Source of the DNA: Pseudomonas campi | Lineage (GTDB): Bacteria; Pseudomonadota; Gammaproteobacteria; Pseudomonadales; Pseudomonadaceae | Direction of reading: 5' to 3' | Length of the DNA stretch: 64,000 bases | NCBI RefSeq assembly: GCF_013200955.2 | Contig: NZ_CP053697.2 | Coordinates: 2,046,001-2,110,000, forward strand | In this document: positions 52,412-60,546 of the stretch, piece by piece | How positions within the stretch are numbered: position 1 is the stretch's first letter | Layout: each line of letters starts with the position of its first letter | Notes under the pieces: generated by a model | Seen by the model: only the letters and a program-made list of their open reading frames with translations | Database searches by the model: none | What the model was told of the DNA's origin: nothing | Position numbers and translations under genes: made by a program

Positions 52412-52978
52412 ATGCTCAAGCAAATTCGCCCAGCCCTCAGTGTGCTGGCCTTTATGACCCTGATTACCGGTGTCGCCTATCCGCTGGCCGTTACCGGCGT
52501 GGCGCAACTGGCATTCCCCGATCAGGCCAACGGCAGCCTGGTGCTCGACGGCAAAGGTGCCGTGCGTGGCAGCGCTCTGCTGGCGCAGAACTTCGAAGGT
52601 GTCGAGTGGTTCCAGCCGCGCCCATCGGCCGCCGCTTTCGCCACCGTATCCAGCGGTGCGAGCAACCTGGCACCGAGCAACCCGGCGCTGGCCGAACGCA
52701 TCGGCAAGGATGCCCAGCGCCTGTTCGACGAAGGACAAGGGCCGGTACCCATGCAACTGGTGACCACCTCCGCCAGCGGCCTCGACCCGCACCTGTCGCC
52801 GGCAGCAGCACGCTTCCAGATCGGCCGTATCGCCAACGCTCGCGGCATTCCGAGCGACAATCTGGAACGACTGATCGCTGCACACGTGGAAAGACCGCTG
52901 GTGGGACCAGCCGTGGTCAACGTACTGGCGCTCAACCTGGCGCTGGCCGACAATCGCCCCTCTGCCCAACCTGAGTAA
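52412..52978 (+). CDS. kdpC: Potassium-transporting ATPase, C chain
   Basis: KdpC (188 aa) is the single-pass subunit that assists ATP binding in KdpFABC. It has one N-terminal membrane segment ([20 protein letters not shown]), then the conserved [28 protein letters not shown] and the C-terminal [20 protein letters not shown] with [13 protein letters not shown]. Length and motifs are normal. It is followed after five bases by kdpD. Confidence 0.97.
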   Translation: MLKQIRPALSVLAFMTLITGVAYPLAVTGVAQLAFPDQANGSLVLDGKGAVRGSALLAQNFEGVEWFQPRPSAAAFATVSSGASNLAPSNPALAERIGKDAQRLFDEGQGPVPMQLVTTSASGLDPHLSPAAARFQIGRIANARGIPSDNLERLIAAHVERPLVGPAVVNVLALNLALADNRPSAQPE

Positions 52979-52983
52979 GCTGT

Positions 52984-55632
52984 ATGAGTGATGCCACCCG
53001 CGCCGATGCCTTGCTGGCCGATATGCCCCGCGAGGGGCGCGGCCGGCTGAAAGTCTTCCTCGGCGCGGCCCCCGGCGTGGGCAAAACCTTCGCCATGCTG
53101 CAGGCGGCGCAGGCGCAACTGCGCCAGGGCGTCGACCTGCGCGTCGGGGTGGTGGAAACCCACGGCCGCGCAGAAACCGAAGCCATGCTCACCGGCCTGC
53201 CGCAGCAAACGCAGCGCCATCTGGAATACCGTGGCGTGGCGCTGAACGAGATGGACCTCGACGGCATCCTCGCCAACCCACCGAAGCTGGTGCTGGTCGA
53301 CGAGCTGGCACACAGCAACGCCCCCGGCAGCCGCCACAGCAAACGCTGGCAGGACGTGCAGGAGTTGCTCGAAGCCGGTATCGACGTCTACACCACGGTC
53401 AACGTGCAGCACCTCGAAGCGCTGAATGACCAGATCCGCGATATCACTGGCGTGCAGGTGCGCGAGACCCTGCCGGACTGGGTGCTGCAGGAAGCCGACG
53501 AGATCCTGCTGATCGACCTGCCGCCGCGCGAGCTGCTCGAGCGCCTGCGCGAAGGCAAGGTGTATGTGCCGGAACAGGCACGCGCGGCCATCGATGCGTT
53601 TTTCAGCCAGACCAACCTCACCGCCCTGCGCGAACTGGCCATGCAGACTGCTGCGGCGCGGGTCGATGCCGATCTCAACCGCCGTTATCGCCTGCAGGGG
53701 CAGGAGGCGCCGACCGTGCGTGGTCGTCTGCTGCTCGGCATCGATGGCGATGCCCAGGCCGAACGGCTGGTGCGACACGCCAGCAGGGTCGCCGAGCGCC
53801 GTCATCTGCCCTGGTCGGTGGTGCATGTGGATACCGGCGGCGAGCGTGACGAAACGCGCCTGGCTAATCTGCAGGCCGCCCAGCAACTGGCCGAACGCCT
53901 GGGCGGCGAAGTGGTCAGTCTGCGCGGTGGCGAAGTCGCCCGCACCCTGATCGAACATGCCCGCGAACGCCGCGCCAGCCTGATTCTGGTTGGCCGCAGC
54001 CGGCATCGCCTGCGCCGCCGCTGGCTTGGTCGCGGCCTGGCTGAGCGCCTGTTGGCCAAGGGCCCGGGGCTGGAAATCAGTGTGCTGGATACCGAGGTCG
54101 ATCAGGCCCCGCCGATGCCGCGGGCCAGCCAGCCGCTGGCCTGGCGTGACTATCTGCTGGCGTTGCTGGCCACCGCTGGCGCTGTGGGCATTGCCCTGGG
54201 GCTTTCCCGGGTGCTGGAACTGCCGAACATCTCCCTGATCTTCCTCGCCGCCGTGCTGCTGGTGGCGGTACGCAGCAGCCTGGGCCCGGCACTGGCCTGC
54301 GCCGGGCTGTCATTTCTGGCGTACAACTTCCTGTTCATCCCGCCGACCTTCACCCTGATCATCGAGCGCCAGGAGGATGTGCTGACCCTGCTGTTCTTCC
54401 TGCTGATGGCGGGGCTCACCGGCAATCTGGCCACCCGCCAGCGTCGCCAGTTGCAGGCCCTGCGCCAGACCCAGGCGGAAACCACCGCGCTGCTGGAGCT
54501 GTCGCGCAAGCTGACCGCCGCCACCGACCGCCAGGCCGTATTGGCGGCGGCGTTGCAGCAGTTCGCCCTGTGGCCGGAAGTGGAAGTCAGCCTGCTGGCA
54601 CGCAGTACGGACGGCGTGTGGAAGGTCGAGGCCGGCGCGCAGCGCCTGCTTGCCGAACAGGAGCGCGCTGCGGCCGACTGGTCCTGGCAGCACGACCAGC
54701 CCGCCGGGCTGGGCACCGGCACCTTGCCGGGCGGGCGCTGGTGGTGGTGGCCGTTGTCCGGCGAGGAGGGACCGCTGGCCTTGCTGGGGGTCAGCCCCAA
54801 GGATGGTGGTGCGCTGCCGCCGGAACAGCGCCGGCTGATCGCCGCGCTGGGCCAGCCGCTGACCCAGGCCCTGGAACGCGCGCAGCTGGCCGCAGACCTG
54901 GAAGCCGCGCGCCTGCACGGGCAAACCGAAGAGTTGCGCAGCGCGCTGCTGGCCTCGGTGTCCCATGACTTGCGTACGCCGCTAACCGCCATGCGCGGCT
55001 CCATCGACAGCCTGCTGGCGCTGGGCGAGCAGATCCCCCTGGCCGATCGCCGCGAGCTGCTGGAAGGCACCCGCGACGAAGCCGAACGGCTCGACCGCTA
55101 TATCCAGAACCTGCTGGACATGACCCGTCTGGGGCATGGCGCCCTCAAACTGTCGCGCGACTGGGTGGCGCCGGTCGATATCGTCGCCAGCGCCCTGCAG
55201 CGCCTGCGCCCGGTGCTGGCGCCGCTGCAGGTCGAGACCGTGCTGCCGACCGAGTTGCCGCTGCTCTATGTGCATGCCGCGCTGATCGAGCAGGCGCTGA
55301 TCAATGTGCTGGAGAATGCGGCGCGCTTTTCACCGAGCCAGGGCCGCTTGCGGGTGGCGGTCGAGGCGGACGAGGACGAGCTGCGTTTCTCCGTCAGCGA
55401 CCAGGGGCCGGGGATTCCCGAACATGAACGAGAGAAGATTTTCGACATGTTCTATACGGCGGCGCGCGGTGATCGCGGTGGCCAGGGCACCGGCCTGGGG
55501 CTGGCGATCTGCCAGGGTATGCTCGGCGCCCACGGTGGTCGGGTCACCGTGGGTGAGGGCCTGGATGGCCGAGGCGCTACGCTGACCTTGCATCTGCCGT
55601 TGCACCCGCAACCTTTACCCGAAGAGGAGTAG
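52984..55632 (+). CDS. kdpD: Osmosensitive K+ channel sensor histidine kinase KdpD
   Basis: KdpD (882 aa) senses K+ limitation and phosphorylates KdpE. The KdpD N-terminal domain has the ATP-binding GAAPGVGKTFAML and DELAHSNAPGSRH. A universal-stress-type domain lies at about 250-370. The DUF4118 block of four membrane segments is at about 385-490, and a GAF-like region at about 510-640. The kinase core has the phosphorylated His661 in ASVSHDLRTPLTAMRG, then the N box NVLENAARFSP and the G boxes DQGPGIPE and GTGLGLAI. Its TAG stop is the first part of a palindromic repeat. Confidence 0.96.
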   Translation: MSDATRADALLADMPREGRGRLKVFLGAAPGVGKTFAMLQAAQAQLRQGVDLRVGVVETHGRAETEAMLTGLPQQTQRHLEYRGVALNEMDLDGILANPPKLVLVDELAHSNAPGSRHSKRWQDVQELLEAGIDVYTTVNVQHLEALNDQIRDITGVQVRETLPDWVLQEADEILLIDLPPRELLERLREGKVYVPEQARAAIDAFFSQTNLTALRELAMQTAAARVDADLNRRYRLQGQEAPTVRGRLLLGIDGDAQAERLVRHASRVAERRHLPWSVVHVDTGGERDETRLANLQAAQQLAERLGGEVVSLRGGEVARTLIEHARERRASLILVGRSRHRLRRRWLGRGLAERLLAKGPGLEISVLDTEVDQAPPMPRASQPLAWRDYLLALLATAGAVGIALGLSRVLELPNISLIFLAAVLLVAVRSSLGPALACAGLSFLAYNFLFIPPTFTLIIERQEDVLTLLFFLLMAGLTGNLATRQRRQLQALRQTQAETTALLELSRKLTAATDRQAVLAAALQQFALWPEVEVSLLARSTDGVWKVEAGAQRLLAEQERAAADWSWQHDQPAGLGTGTLPGGRWWWWPLSGEEGPLALLGVSPKDGGALPPEQRRLIAALGQPLTQALERAQLAADLEAARLHGQTEELRSALLASVSHDLRTPLTAMRGSIDSLLALGEQIPLADRRELLEGTRDEAERLDRYIQNLLDMTRLGHGALKLSRDWVAPVDIVASALQRLRPVLAPLQVETVLPTELPLLYVHAALIEQALINVLENAARFSPSQGRLRVAVEADEDELRFSVSDQGPGIPEHEREKIFDMFYTAARGDRGGQGTGLGLAICQGMLGAHGGRVTVGEGLDGRGATLTLHLPLHPQPLPEEE

Positions 55633-55682
55633 GACGGGTGCAACCCGCGTCGAGTGGTGGACGCGGGTTTCAGCCGCCCTAC
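55629..55682. repeat. REP-like palindrome between kdpD and kdpE
   Basis: Arms GTAGGACGGGTGCAACCCGC and the roughly complementary GCGGGTTTCAGCCGCCCTAC. The family resembles the Pseudomonas GTAGGGTGG... repeats. The GTAG at its left end contains the kdpD stop codon (TAG at 55630-55632). It separates kdpD from kdpE by 72 bases. Confidence 0.85.
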
Positions 55683-55704
55683 GTGAGCCGAATGAAAGAG
55701 TGAT

Positions 55705-56397
55705 ATGACGAGCAATCCAACGACCATTCTGGTGATCGACGACGAAGCGCAGATCCGCAAGTTCCTGCGTATCAGCCTCACCGCCCAGGGCTACAAGGTG
55801 CTGGAGGGCGCCAATGGCAGCGAGGGCCTGGCCCAGGCCGCGCTGGGCAAGCCGGACCTGGTGGTGCTCGACCTCGGCCTGCCGGACATGGACGGCCAGC
55901 AGGTGCTGCGTGAACTGCGCGAGTGGTCGGCGGTGCCGGTGCTGGTGCTCTCGGTACGCGCCAGCGAAGGCGAGAAGGTCCTGGCCCTGGATGGCGGCGC
56001 CAACGACTACGTGACCAAACCGTTCGGCATTCAGGAATTCCTCGCCCGGGTGCGCGTGCTGCTGCGCCAGGCTGGCGCGGGTGAGCAGCAGGAGGCGGTG
56101 GTCAGCAGCGGTCCGCTGAACCTGGATTTCGCCTATCGGCGGGTGACCCTGGATGCTGTGGAAGTCGCCCTGACCCGCAAGGAATACGCAGTGCTGGCCA
56201 TGCTTGCCCGCCACCTTGGCCGGGTGGTGACCCAGCAGCAACTGCTCAAGGACATCTGGGGCCCGAGCCATGTCGAGGACAGCCACTACCTGCGCGTGGT
56301 GGTCGGTCATCTGCGGCAAAAGCTCGGCGATGACCCGGCGGCGCCGCGCTTCATCGTCACCGAAGCCGGGGTCGGTTATCGGCTGCGTGAGTTGTAG
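55705..56397 (+). CDS. kdpE: Two-component response regulator KdpE
   Basis: KdpE (230 aa) is the OmpR-type regulator that activates kdpFABC. The receiver has DDEAQIRKFLRI at the start, phosphorylated Asp56 in VVLDLGLPDMDG, and the Lys in DYVTKPFG. The C-terminal winged helix contains LTRKEYAVLAMLARHLGRVV and DSHYLRVVVGHLRQKLG with the recognition helix. It is separated from kdpD by a palindrome rather than coupled to it. Confidence 0.96.
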   Translation: MTSNPTTILVIDDEAQIRKFLRISLTAQGYKVLEGANGSEGLAQAALGKPDLVVLDLGLPDMDGQQVLRELREWSAVPVLVLSVRASEGEKVLALDGGANDYVTKPFGIQEFLARVRVLLRQAGAGEQQEAVVSSGPLNLDFAYRRVTLDAVEVALTRKEYAVLAMLARHLGRVVTQQQLLKDIWGPSHVEDSHYLRVVVGHLRQKLGDDPAAPRFIVTEAGVGYRLREL

Positions 56398-56409
56398 GCA
56401 TCTGCATGC

Positions 56410-56482
56410 GTAGGGGGGATCGCGCCTTATCGATCCACCGTACGGTGTGAATGGTGGATGTACAAAGCGACATCCACCCTAC
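56410..56482. repeat. REP-like palindrome at the end of the patatin-like gene
   Basis: Outer arms GTAGGGGGGAT and ATCCACCCTAC, with an inner ATCCACCGTACGGTG...ATGGTGGAT pair. It lies between the convergent ends of kdpE and the patatin-like gene. The GTAG of its right end contains the patatin gene's stop codon (TAG read on the minus strand at 56481-56479). Confidence 0.8.
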
Positions 56483-57486
56483 GGGTGGTCGCGCTCGTAC
56501 TTGTCCAGGGTGTCGCTGGCGATCTGCCGGCCGAGCATGATCAGCTCCGGCGCCTTGTGGAACTCGAAGAAACGGCACACGCGCTTGGGCACGTTGATCA
56601 GGATGTCCGGCGGGTAGCCGGCGATCTTGTACTGGGTCAGCGACGACTGCATGGCCTCGAAGCTCTGGTTGACCAGCTCCAGCAGCGAAGCGGGGCCGAC
56701 GTTGCCGAGTACGCGGGAGTTATTGGCGGACTTCGGTGCGGCTTCTTCCAGCAGCGCTTTGGCTTTGGGGGCACGGCTCTCCAGCCAGGGATTGACCTCG
56801 ACGACCACATCGCCGTCCTCTTCTTCATCGCTGTCACGCTTGAGAAAGGGCAGGCGGGCGCTGAGCGAGCCCATCATCTGGTCGATGCGCCCCTTGATCG
56901 CCGCTGGTCGCTCGATCACCGGCAGGTGGTACTGCTTCTGATTGAGCGAGTTGAGGTTGACCGCGACGATCAGGTCGCAGTGGCTGGCTACCACCGGCAC
57001 TATCGGCAGCGGGTTGAGCAGGCCGCCGTCGACCAGCATGCGGTTACCCTGGGTGACTGGGGTGAACAGGCTGGGGATGGCCGCCGAGGCGCGCATGGCC
57101 TTGTGCAGGCAGCCTTCCTGGAACCAGATTTCCTGCTGGTTGGTCAGGTCGGTGGCGACCGCCGTGTAGGGGATGGCTAGGTCCTCGATGTCGATCTCAC
57201 CGACTATTTCATGGATCTTGCCGAAGACTTTTTCGCCACGAATGGCGCCGAGACGGAAACTCACATCGATCAGGCGCAGTACATCGAGGTAATCCAGGCT
57301 TTCCGTCCATTCGCGATACTCACGGAGTTTGCCGGCGGCATAGATGCCGCCCACCACCGCGCCCATGGAACAGCCGGCAATGCAGCCGATTTCATAGCCA
57401 CGGGCCTCCAGTTCCTCGATCACTCCGATATGCGCATAACCGCGCGCGCCCCCCGAGCCGAGAACCAAGGCTATTTTCTTGCTCAT
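56479..57486 (-). CDS. Patatin-like phospholipase (RssA family)
   Basis: A 335-aa patatin-fold lipid acyl hydrolase. The oxyanion loop is LVLGSGGARGYAHIGVIEEL (residues 8-27). The nucleophile Ser is in GCSMGAVVGG (GxSxG) near residue 42, and the catalytic Asp is in MLVDGGLLNPLP. The C-terminal region has an acidic DSDEEEDGDVVV stretch and a long helical tail, as in RssA-type proteins. Its substrate is probably a phospholipid. It is divergent from the lipoprotein gene, and its stop codon lies in the palindrome above. Confidence 0.87.
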   Translation of the reverse strand: MSKKIALVLGSGGARGYAHIGVIEELEARGYEIGCIAGCSMGAVVGGIYAAGKLREYREWTESLDYLDVLRLIDVSFRLGAIRGEKVFGKIHEIVGEIDIEDLAIPYTAVATDLTNQQEIWFQEGCLHKAMRASAAIPSLFTPVTQGNRMLVDGGLLNPLPIVPVVASHCDLIVAVNLNSLNQKQYHLPVIERPAAIKGRIDQMMGSLSARLPFLKRDSDEEEDGDVVVEVNPWLESRAPKAKALLEEAAPKSANNSRVLGNVGPASLLELVNQSFEAMQSSLTQYKIAGYPPDILINVPKRVCRFFEFHKAPELIMLGRQIASDTLDKYERDHP

Positions 57487-57689
57487 TTACGCTTCCCCCA
57501 TGCATGCCTCGACCATACCCTTGGTGCTACCTTGCGCCAAGGAGCGCTTTGCTAGAATTTGCCTGCAGCGCAGCCTGCATTGGAAGTCTCCGATGGCTCA
57601 GGCGGCACCTTGGCAAAAGCAAAACTCGGGCACTTCTCGCCCCTTACGCCATCCCATACAAGAATCCGCTGTTCAGGAGCTTGATCCCC

Positions 57690-57968
57690 ATGAAGAATTT
57701 CACCTTGCTGACGCTGCTCGTCGTACTCGTCAGTGGTTGTGCCGGCAAGACGGCGTATCGCGACAGCTGCGCCAACCAGCTGGATGCCGCCTGGCGCGAG
57801 CTGGATATTGCCAAGGCCGAGGGCTTTGCCGGTACGGTCAGCTACTCCAAGGCGTTGTCGCTGCTGACCGGGGCCAAGACCCAGCAGCAGTTCGAAGCCT
57901 TCGAAGGCTGCTCGGCCAAGGCGCAGAAAGCGCGCTTCTATATCCGTGAGTCGCGCGCCGGCCGTTGA
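57690..57968 (+). CDS. Small lipoprotein of unknown function
   Basis: A 92-aa predicted lipoprotein: signal MKNFTLLTLLVVLVSGCAGK with the lipobox LVSGC (Cys17). The mature part has three more Cys at spaced positions (DSCANQL, FEGCSAK), and helical segments such as LDAAWRELDIAKAEG. After lipidation it probably faces the periplasm; the residue after Cys is Ala, so outer-membrane sorting is possible. AGGAG is about ten bases before the ATG. The reading frame upstream is not needed. Its stop is just before the flavin reductase gene. Confidence 0.82.
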   Translation: MKNFTLLTLLVVLVSGCAGKTAYRDSCANQLDAAWRELDIAKAEGFAGTVSYSKALSLLTGAKTQQQFEAFEGCSAKAQKARFYIRESRAGR

Positions 57969-57979
57969 GTGAGGGTGGC

Positions 57980-58588
57980 ATGCAGCTCGATTTCAGTCGT
58001 TTGAGCGCCCTGGAGGCCTACCGTTGGCTGGCTTCCACCGTTACCCCTCGGCCGATTGCCTGGGTTTCCAGCCTGTCGCGGGAGGGTGTCAGCAACCTGG
58101 CGCCCTTCAGTTTCTTCCAAGTGATCAGCGACGATCCGCCGAGCCTGATGATCAACGTCGGTTCGCGTGACGATGGCAGCCTCAAGGACACTCTGCGCAA
58201 CGTGCAGGACACCGGCGAGCTGGTGATCCAGCTGGTGTCCTTCGCCCAGGCCGAGGCGATGAATGCCAGCGCCGCGCACCTGCCCCACGGCATCAGCGAG
58301 TTTTCCCACTGCGGCATCGCCAGCCTGTCCTCGGCGCTGGTACGTCCACCCCGGGTAGCGGGCGCACCGGTGGCCTTCGAGTGCCGGTTGCTGGAGGTGC
58401 AGCCGTTCCCGCGAGCCACGCCCAATTGCCACCTGATCTTCGTCGAAGTATTGCTGGCGCATATCGATGACGCCGTGCTCAACGAGCAGGGACGGATCGA
58501 CCCGCAGCGCCTGGACCTGGTCGGGCGTCTGGGCGGCAGCCAGTACTGTCGAACCCGCGACCAGTTCAGCCTGCAACGCCCCGCCTAA
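57980..58588 (+). CDS. Flavin reductase-like domain protein
   Basis: A 202-aa split-barrel flavoprotein. The FMN-binding domain has WLASTVTPRPIAWVSSLSRE, VSNLAPFSFFQVISDDPPSL and MINVGSRDDGSLKDTLRN, typical of the flavin reductase-like family (PF01613). The physiological electron acceptor is unknown. ATG 57980 follows GAGGGTGGC; a TTG at 57965 would add five codons inside the upstream gene. It starts 11 bases after the lipoprotein stop. Confidence 0.87.
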   Translation: MQLDFSRLSALEAYRWLASTVTPRPIAWVSSLSREGVSNLAPFSFFQVISDDPPSLMINVGSRDDGSLKDTLRNVQDTGELVIQLVSFAQAEAMNASAAHLPHGISEFSHCGIASLSSALVRPPRVAGAPVAFECRLLEVQPFPRATPNCHLIFVEVLLAHIDDAVLNEQGRIDPQRLDLVGRLGGSQYCRTRDQFSLQRPA

Positions 58589-58669
58589 TCGTCAACAAAG
58601 ATTGCAGCCCGCTATGCCATATCGACGTGGCGCAGTAGCATCGTGCGCCTGACAAGAAAGGAGTGATTC

Positions 58670-59587
58670 ATGCGCACCAAGCTGGATGCCGTACTGCACG
58701 CAGTGAACCAGATTCTGTTGGGCAAGGAACCGCAGGTGCGCCTGGCGCTGACCTGCCTGCTGGCGCGCGGGCACTTGCTGATCGAAGACTTGCCGGGCAT
58801 GGGCAAGACCACCCTTAGCCAGGCCCTGGCCCGCATCCTCGGCCTGAGCTACCAACGCATCCAGTTCACCTCCGACCTGTTGCCCGGTGACATCCTCGGC
58901 ACGTCGGTGTTCGACAAGGACAGCGGCCAGTTCACTTTCCACCCCGGACCGATCTTCGCCGAACTGGTGCTGGCAGACGAGATCAACCGGGCCACGCCGA
59001 AAAGCCAGAGCGCGCTGCTGGAGGCCATGGAGGAGGGCCAGGTGACCATCGAAGGCGCTACGCGCCCGCTGCCGGAACCCTTCTTCGTCATCGCCACGCA
59101 AAACCCGGTGAGCCAGGGCGGCACCTTCGCCTTGCCGGAGTCGCAGCTCGACCGCTTTCTCATGCGCCTGTCCCTGGGCTATCCGGCCAAGGCCGCAGAA
59201 AAGGCCCTGCTGCTGGGCGAGGCGCGTCGCGAACTGCTGCCGAAACTGCAGCCGCTGCTCGACCATGCCGAGCTGGCGGCGATCCAGGCGCTGATTCCCC
59301 AGGTGCGCGCCAGCGATGCGCTGGTCGACTACGTCCTGCGCCTGGTCGAGGCCACCCGCAGCGAACCGCAGTTCGCCTGGGGGTTGTCGCCGCGCGCCAG
59401 CCTGGCGCTGTTGTCGGCGGCGCGCGCCTGGGCTTTCCTGGCCAACCGCGAGTACGTGATTCCGGAAGATGTGCAGGCCGTGCTGCCTTCGGTGGTCGGC
59501 CATCGCCTGCGCGAGCGCGCCGATCCGGCCGGGCATGGTGGTGGCTCGCTGGTGCAGTGGCTGCTGCGCGAGGTGCCGGCGGTTTGA
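58670..59587 (+). CDS. MoxR-family AAA+ ATPase
   Basis: A 305-aa MoxR ATPase, probably a chaperone for assembly of the next gene products. Walker A is EDLPGMGKTTLSQALA near residue 40. Walker B is LADEINRATPKSQSALLEAM. Sensor 1 is FFVIATQNPVSQGG. The C-terminal lid contains SPRASLALLSAARAWAF. AAGGAG lies six bases before the ATG. The stop overlaps the next start, so expression is linked in a moxR-DUF58-tgpA operon, the same order I recall for PA2875-PA2873 in P. aeruginosa. Confidence 0.9.
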   Translation: MRTKLDAVLHAVNQILLGKEPQVRLALTCLLARGHLLIEDLPGMGKTTLSQALARILGLSYQRIQFTSDLLPGDILGTSVFDKDSGQFTFHPGPIFAELVLADEINRATPKSQSALLEAMEEGQVTIEGATRPLPEPFFVIATQNPVSQGGTFALPESQLDRFLMRLSLGYPAKAAEKALLLGEARRELLPKLQPLLDHAELAAIQALIPQVRASDALVDYVLRLVEATRSEPQFAWGLSPRASLALLSAARAWAFLANREYVIPEDVQAVLPSVVGHRLRERADPAGHGGGSLVQWLLREVPAV

Positions 59588-60546
59588 CCCTGCGCGAACG
59601 CGGCCAGGCACGCTGGCGCAACTGGGTCGCCCGGCGCATTCCGCCGGCAGCTCAGGTGCAGCTCAACCAGCGGCGCATCTTCATCATGCCCAACCGGGTC
59701 GGCGCGGCGTTCGGCCTGATGCTGTTCCTCCTGCTGCTTGCCGCGATCAACTACGAGAACAGCCTGGCCTATGGCCTGACCTTCGTTCTCGCGGCGGTGT
59801 TCATCGTCGCCATCCTGCACACCTACCGCAATTTCACCGGGCTGGTGCTCAAGGCCGGCAGCAGCGGTGCAGTGTTCGTCGGCGAGCAGGCGCGCTTTCG
59901 CGTGCGTCTGGAGAGCGTTGGCAGCCCTCACCATGCCGTCGGCCTGGGTTGGCCGCAGGGCGAGCTGCAGACCCTCGATGTGCCGGAAAACGGCCAGCGC
60001 GAGTGCGAGCTGAGCCTGCCGGCCACGCGCCGTGGCTGGTTGCGCCCCGGACGCCTGCGGGTGGAGAGCCGCTTTCCGCTCGGCCTGCTGGTGGCCTGGA
60101 GCTGGGTCGATCTGGATCAGGCGGTGCTGGTCTATCCAAAGCCGCTGGCGGGCGATCTGCCCCTGGCCGCCGGTGCCGGCCAGGACGAGGAAGATGAAGG
60201 TTCGCGCGCCAGCGGCCAGGGCGCAGACGATTACCAGGGGCTGAAAACCTACCAGCCTGGCGACTCCAAGCGGCGCCTGCACTGGAAGGCCTATTCGCGC
60301 GGCCAGGGCCTGCTGGTCAAGGATTTCGCCGCCCTGGCCGGGCGCGACCTGTGGCTGGACTTCCTGGCCATTGGCGGCGACCCGGAGGCGCGCCTGTCGC
60401 TGCTCTGCCATTGGGTGCTGCAGCTCGACGATCGTCAGCAGCCCTATGGCCTGCGCCTGCCCGGTAGCGAGCTGGCGCCGGACTATGGCGACGCGCACCG
60501 CGAGGCCTGCCTGCGGGCTCTGGCACTCTACGGGGTGGCCGCATGA
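59584..60546 (+). CDS. DUF58 membrane protein
   Basis: A 320-aa protein with two membrane segments at about 35-75, a beta-rich middle, and the DUF58 signature in the C-terminal part: DDYQGLKTYQPGDSKRRLHW. The following VKDFAALAGRDLWLDF region lacks the vWA-type metal site. I chose TTG 59584, which overlaps the moxR stop (TTGA) and has AGGTG eight bases upstream. GTG 59557 (nine codons earlier) is the alternative. It ends four bases into tgpA. Confidence 0.83.
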   Translation: MTLRERGQARWRNWVARRIPPAAQVQLNQRRIFIMPNRVGAAFGLMLFLLLLAAINYENSLAYGLTFVLAAVFIVAILHTYRNFTGLVLKAGSSGAVFVGEQARFRVRLESVGSPHHAVGLGWPQGELQTLDVPENGQRECELSLPATRRGWLRPGRLRVESRFPLGLLVAWSWVDLDQAVLVYPKPLAGDLPLAAGAGQDEEDEGSRASGQGADDYQGLKTYQPGDSKRRLHWKAYSRGQGLLVKDFAALAGRDLWLDFLAIGGDPEARLSLLCHWVLQLDDRQQPYGLRLPGSELAPDYGDAHREACLRALALYGVAA

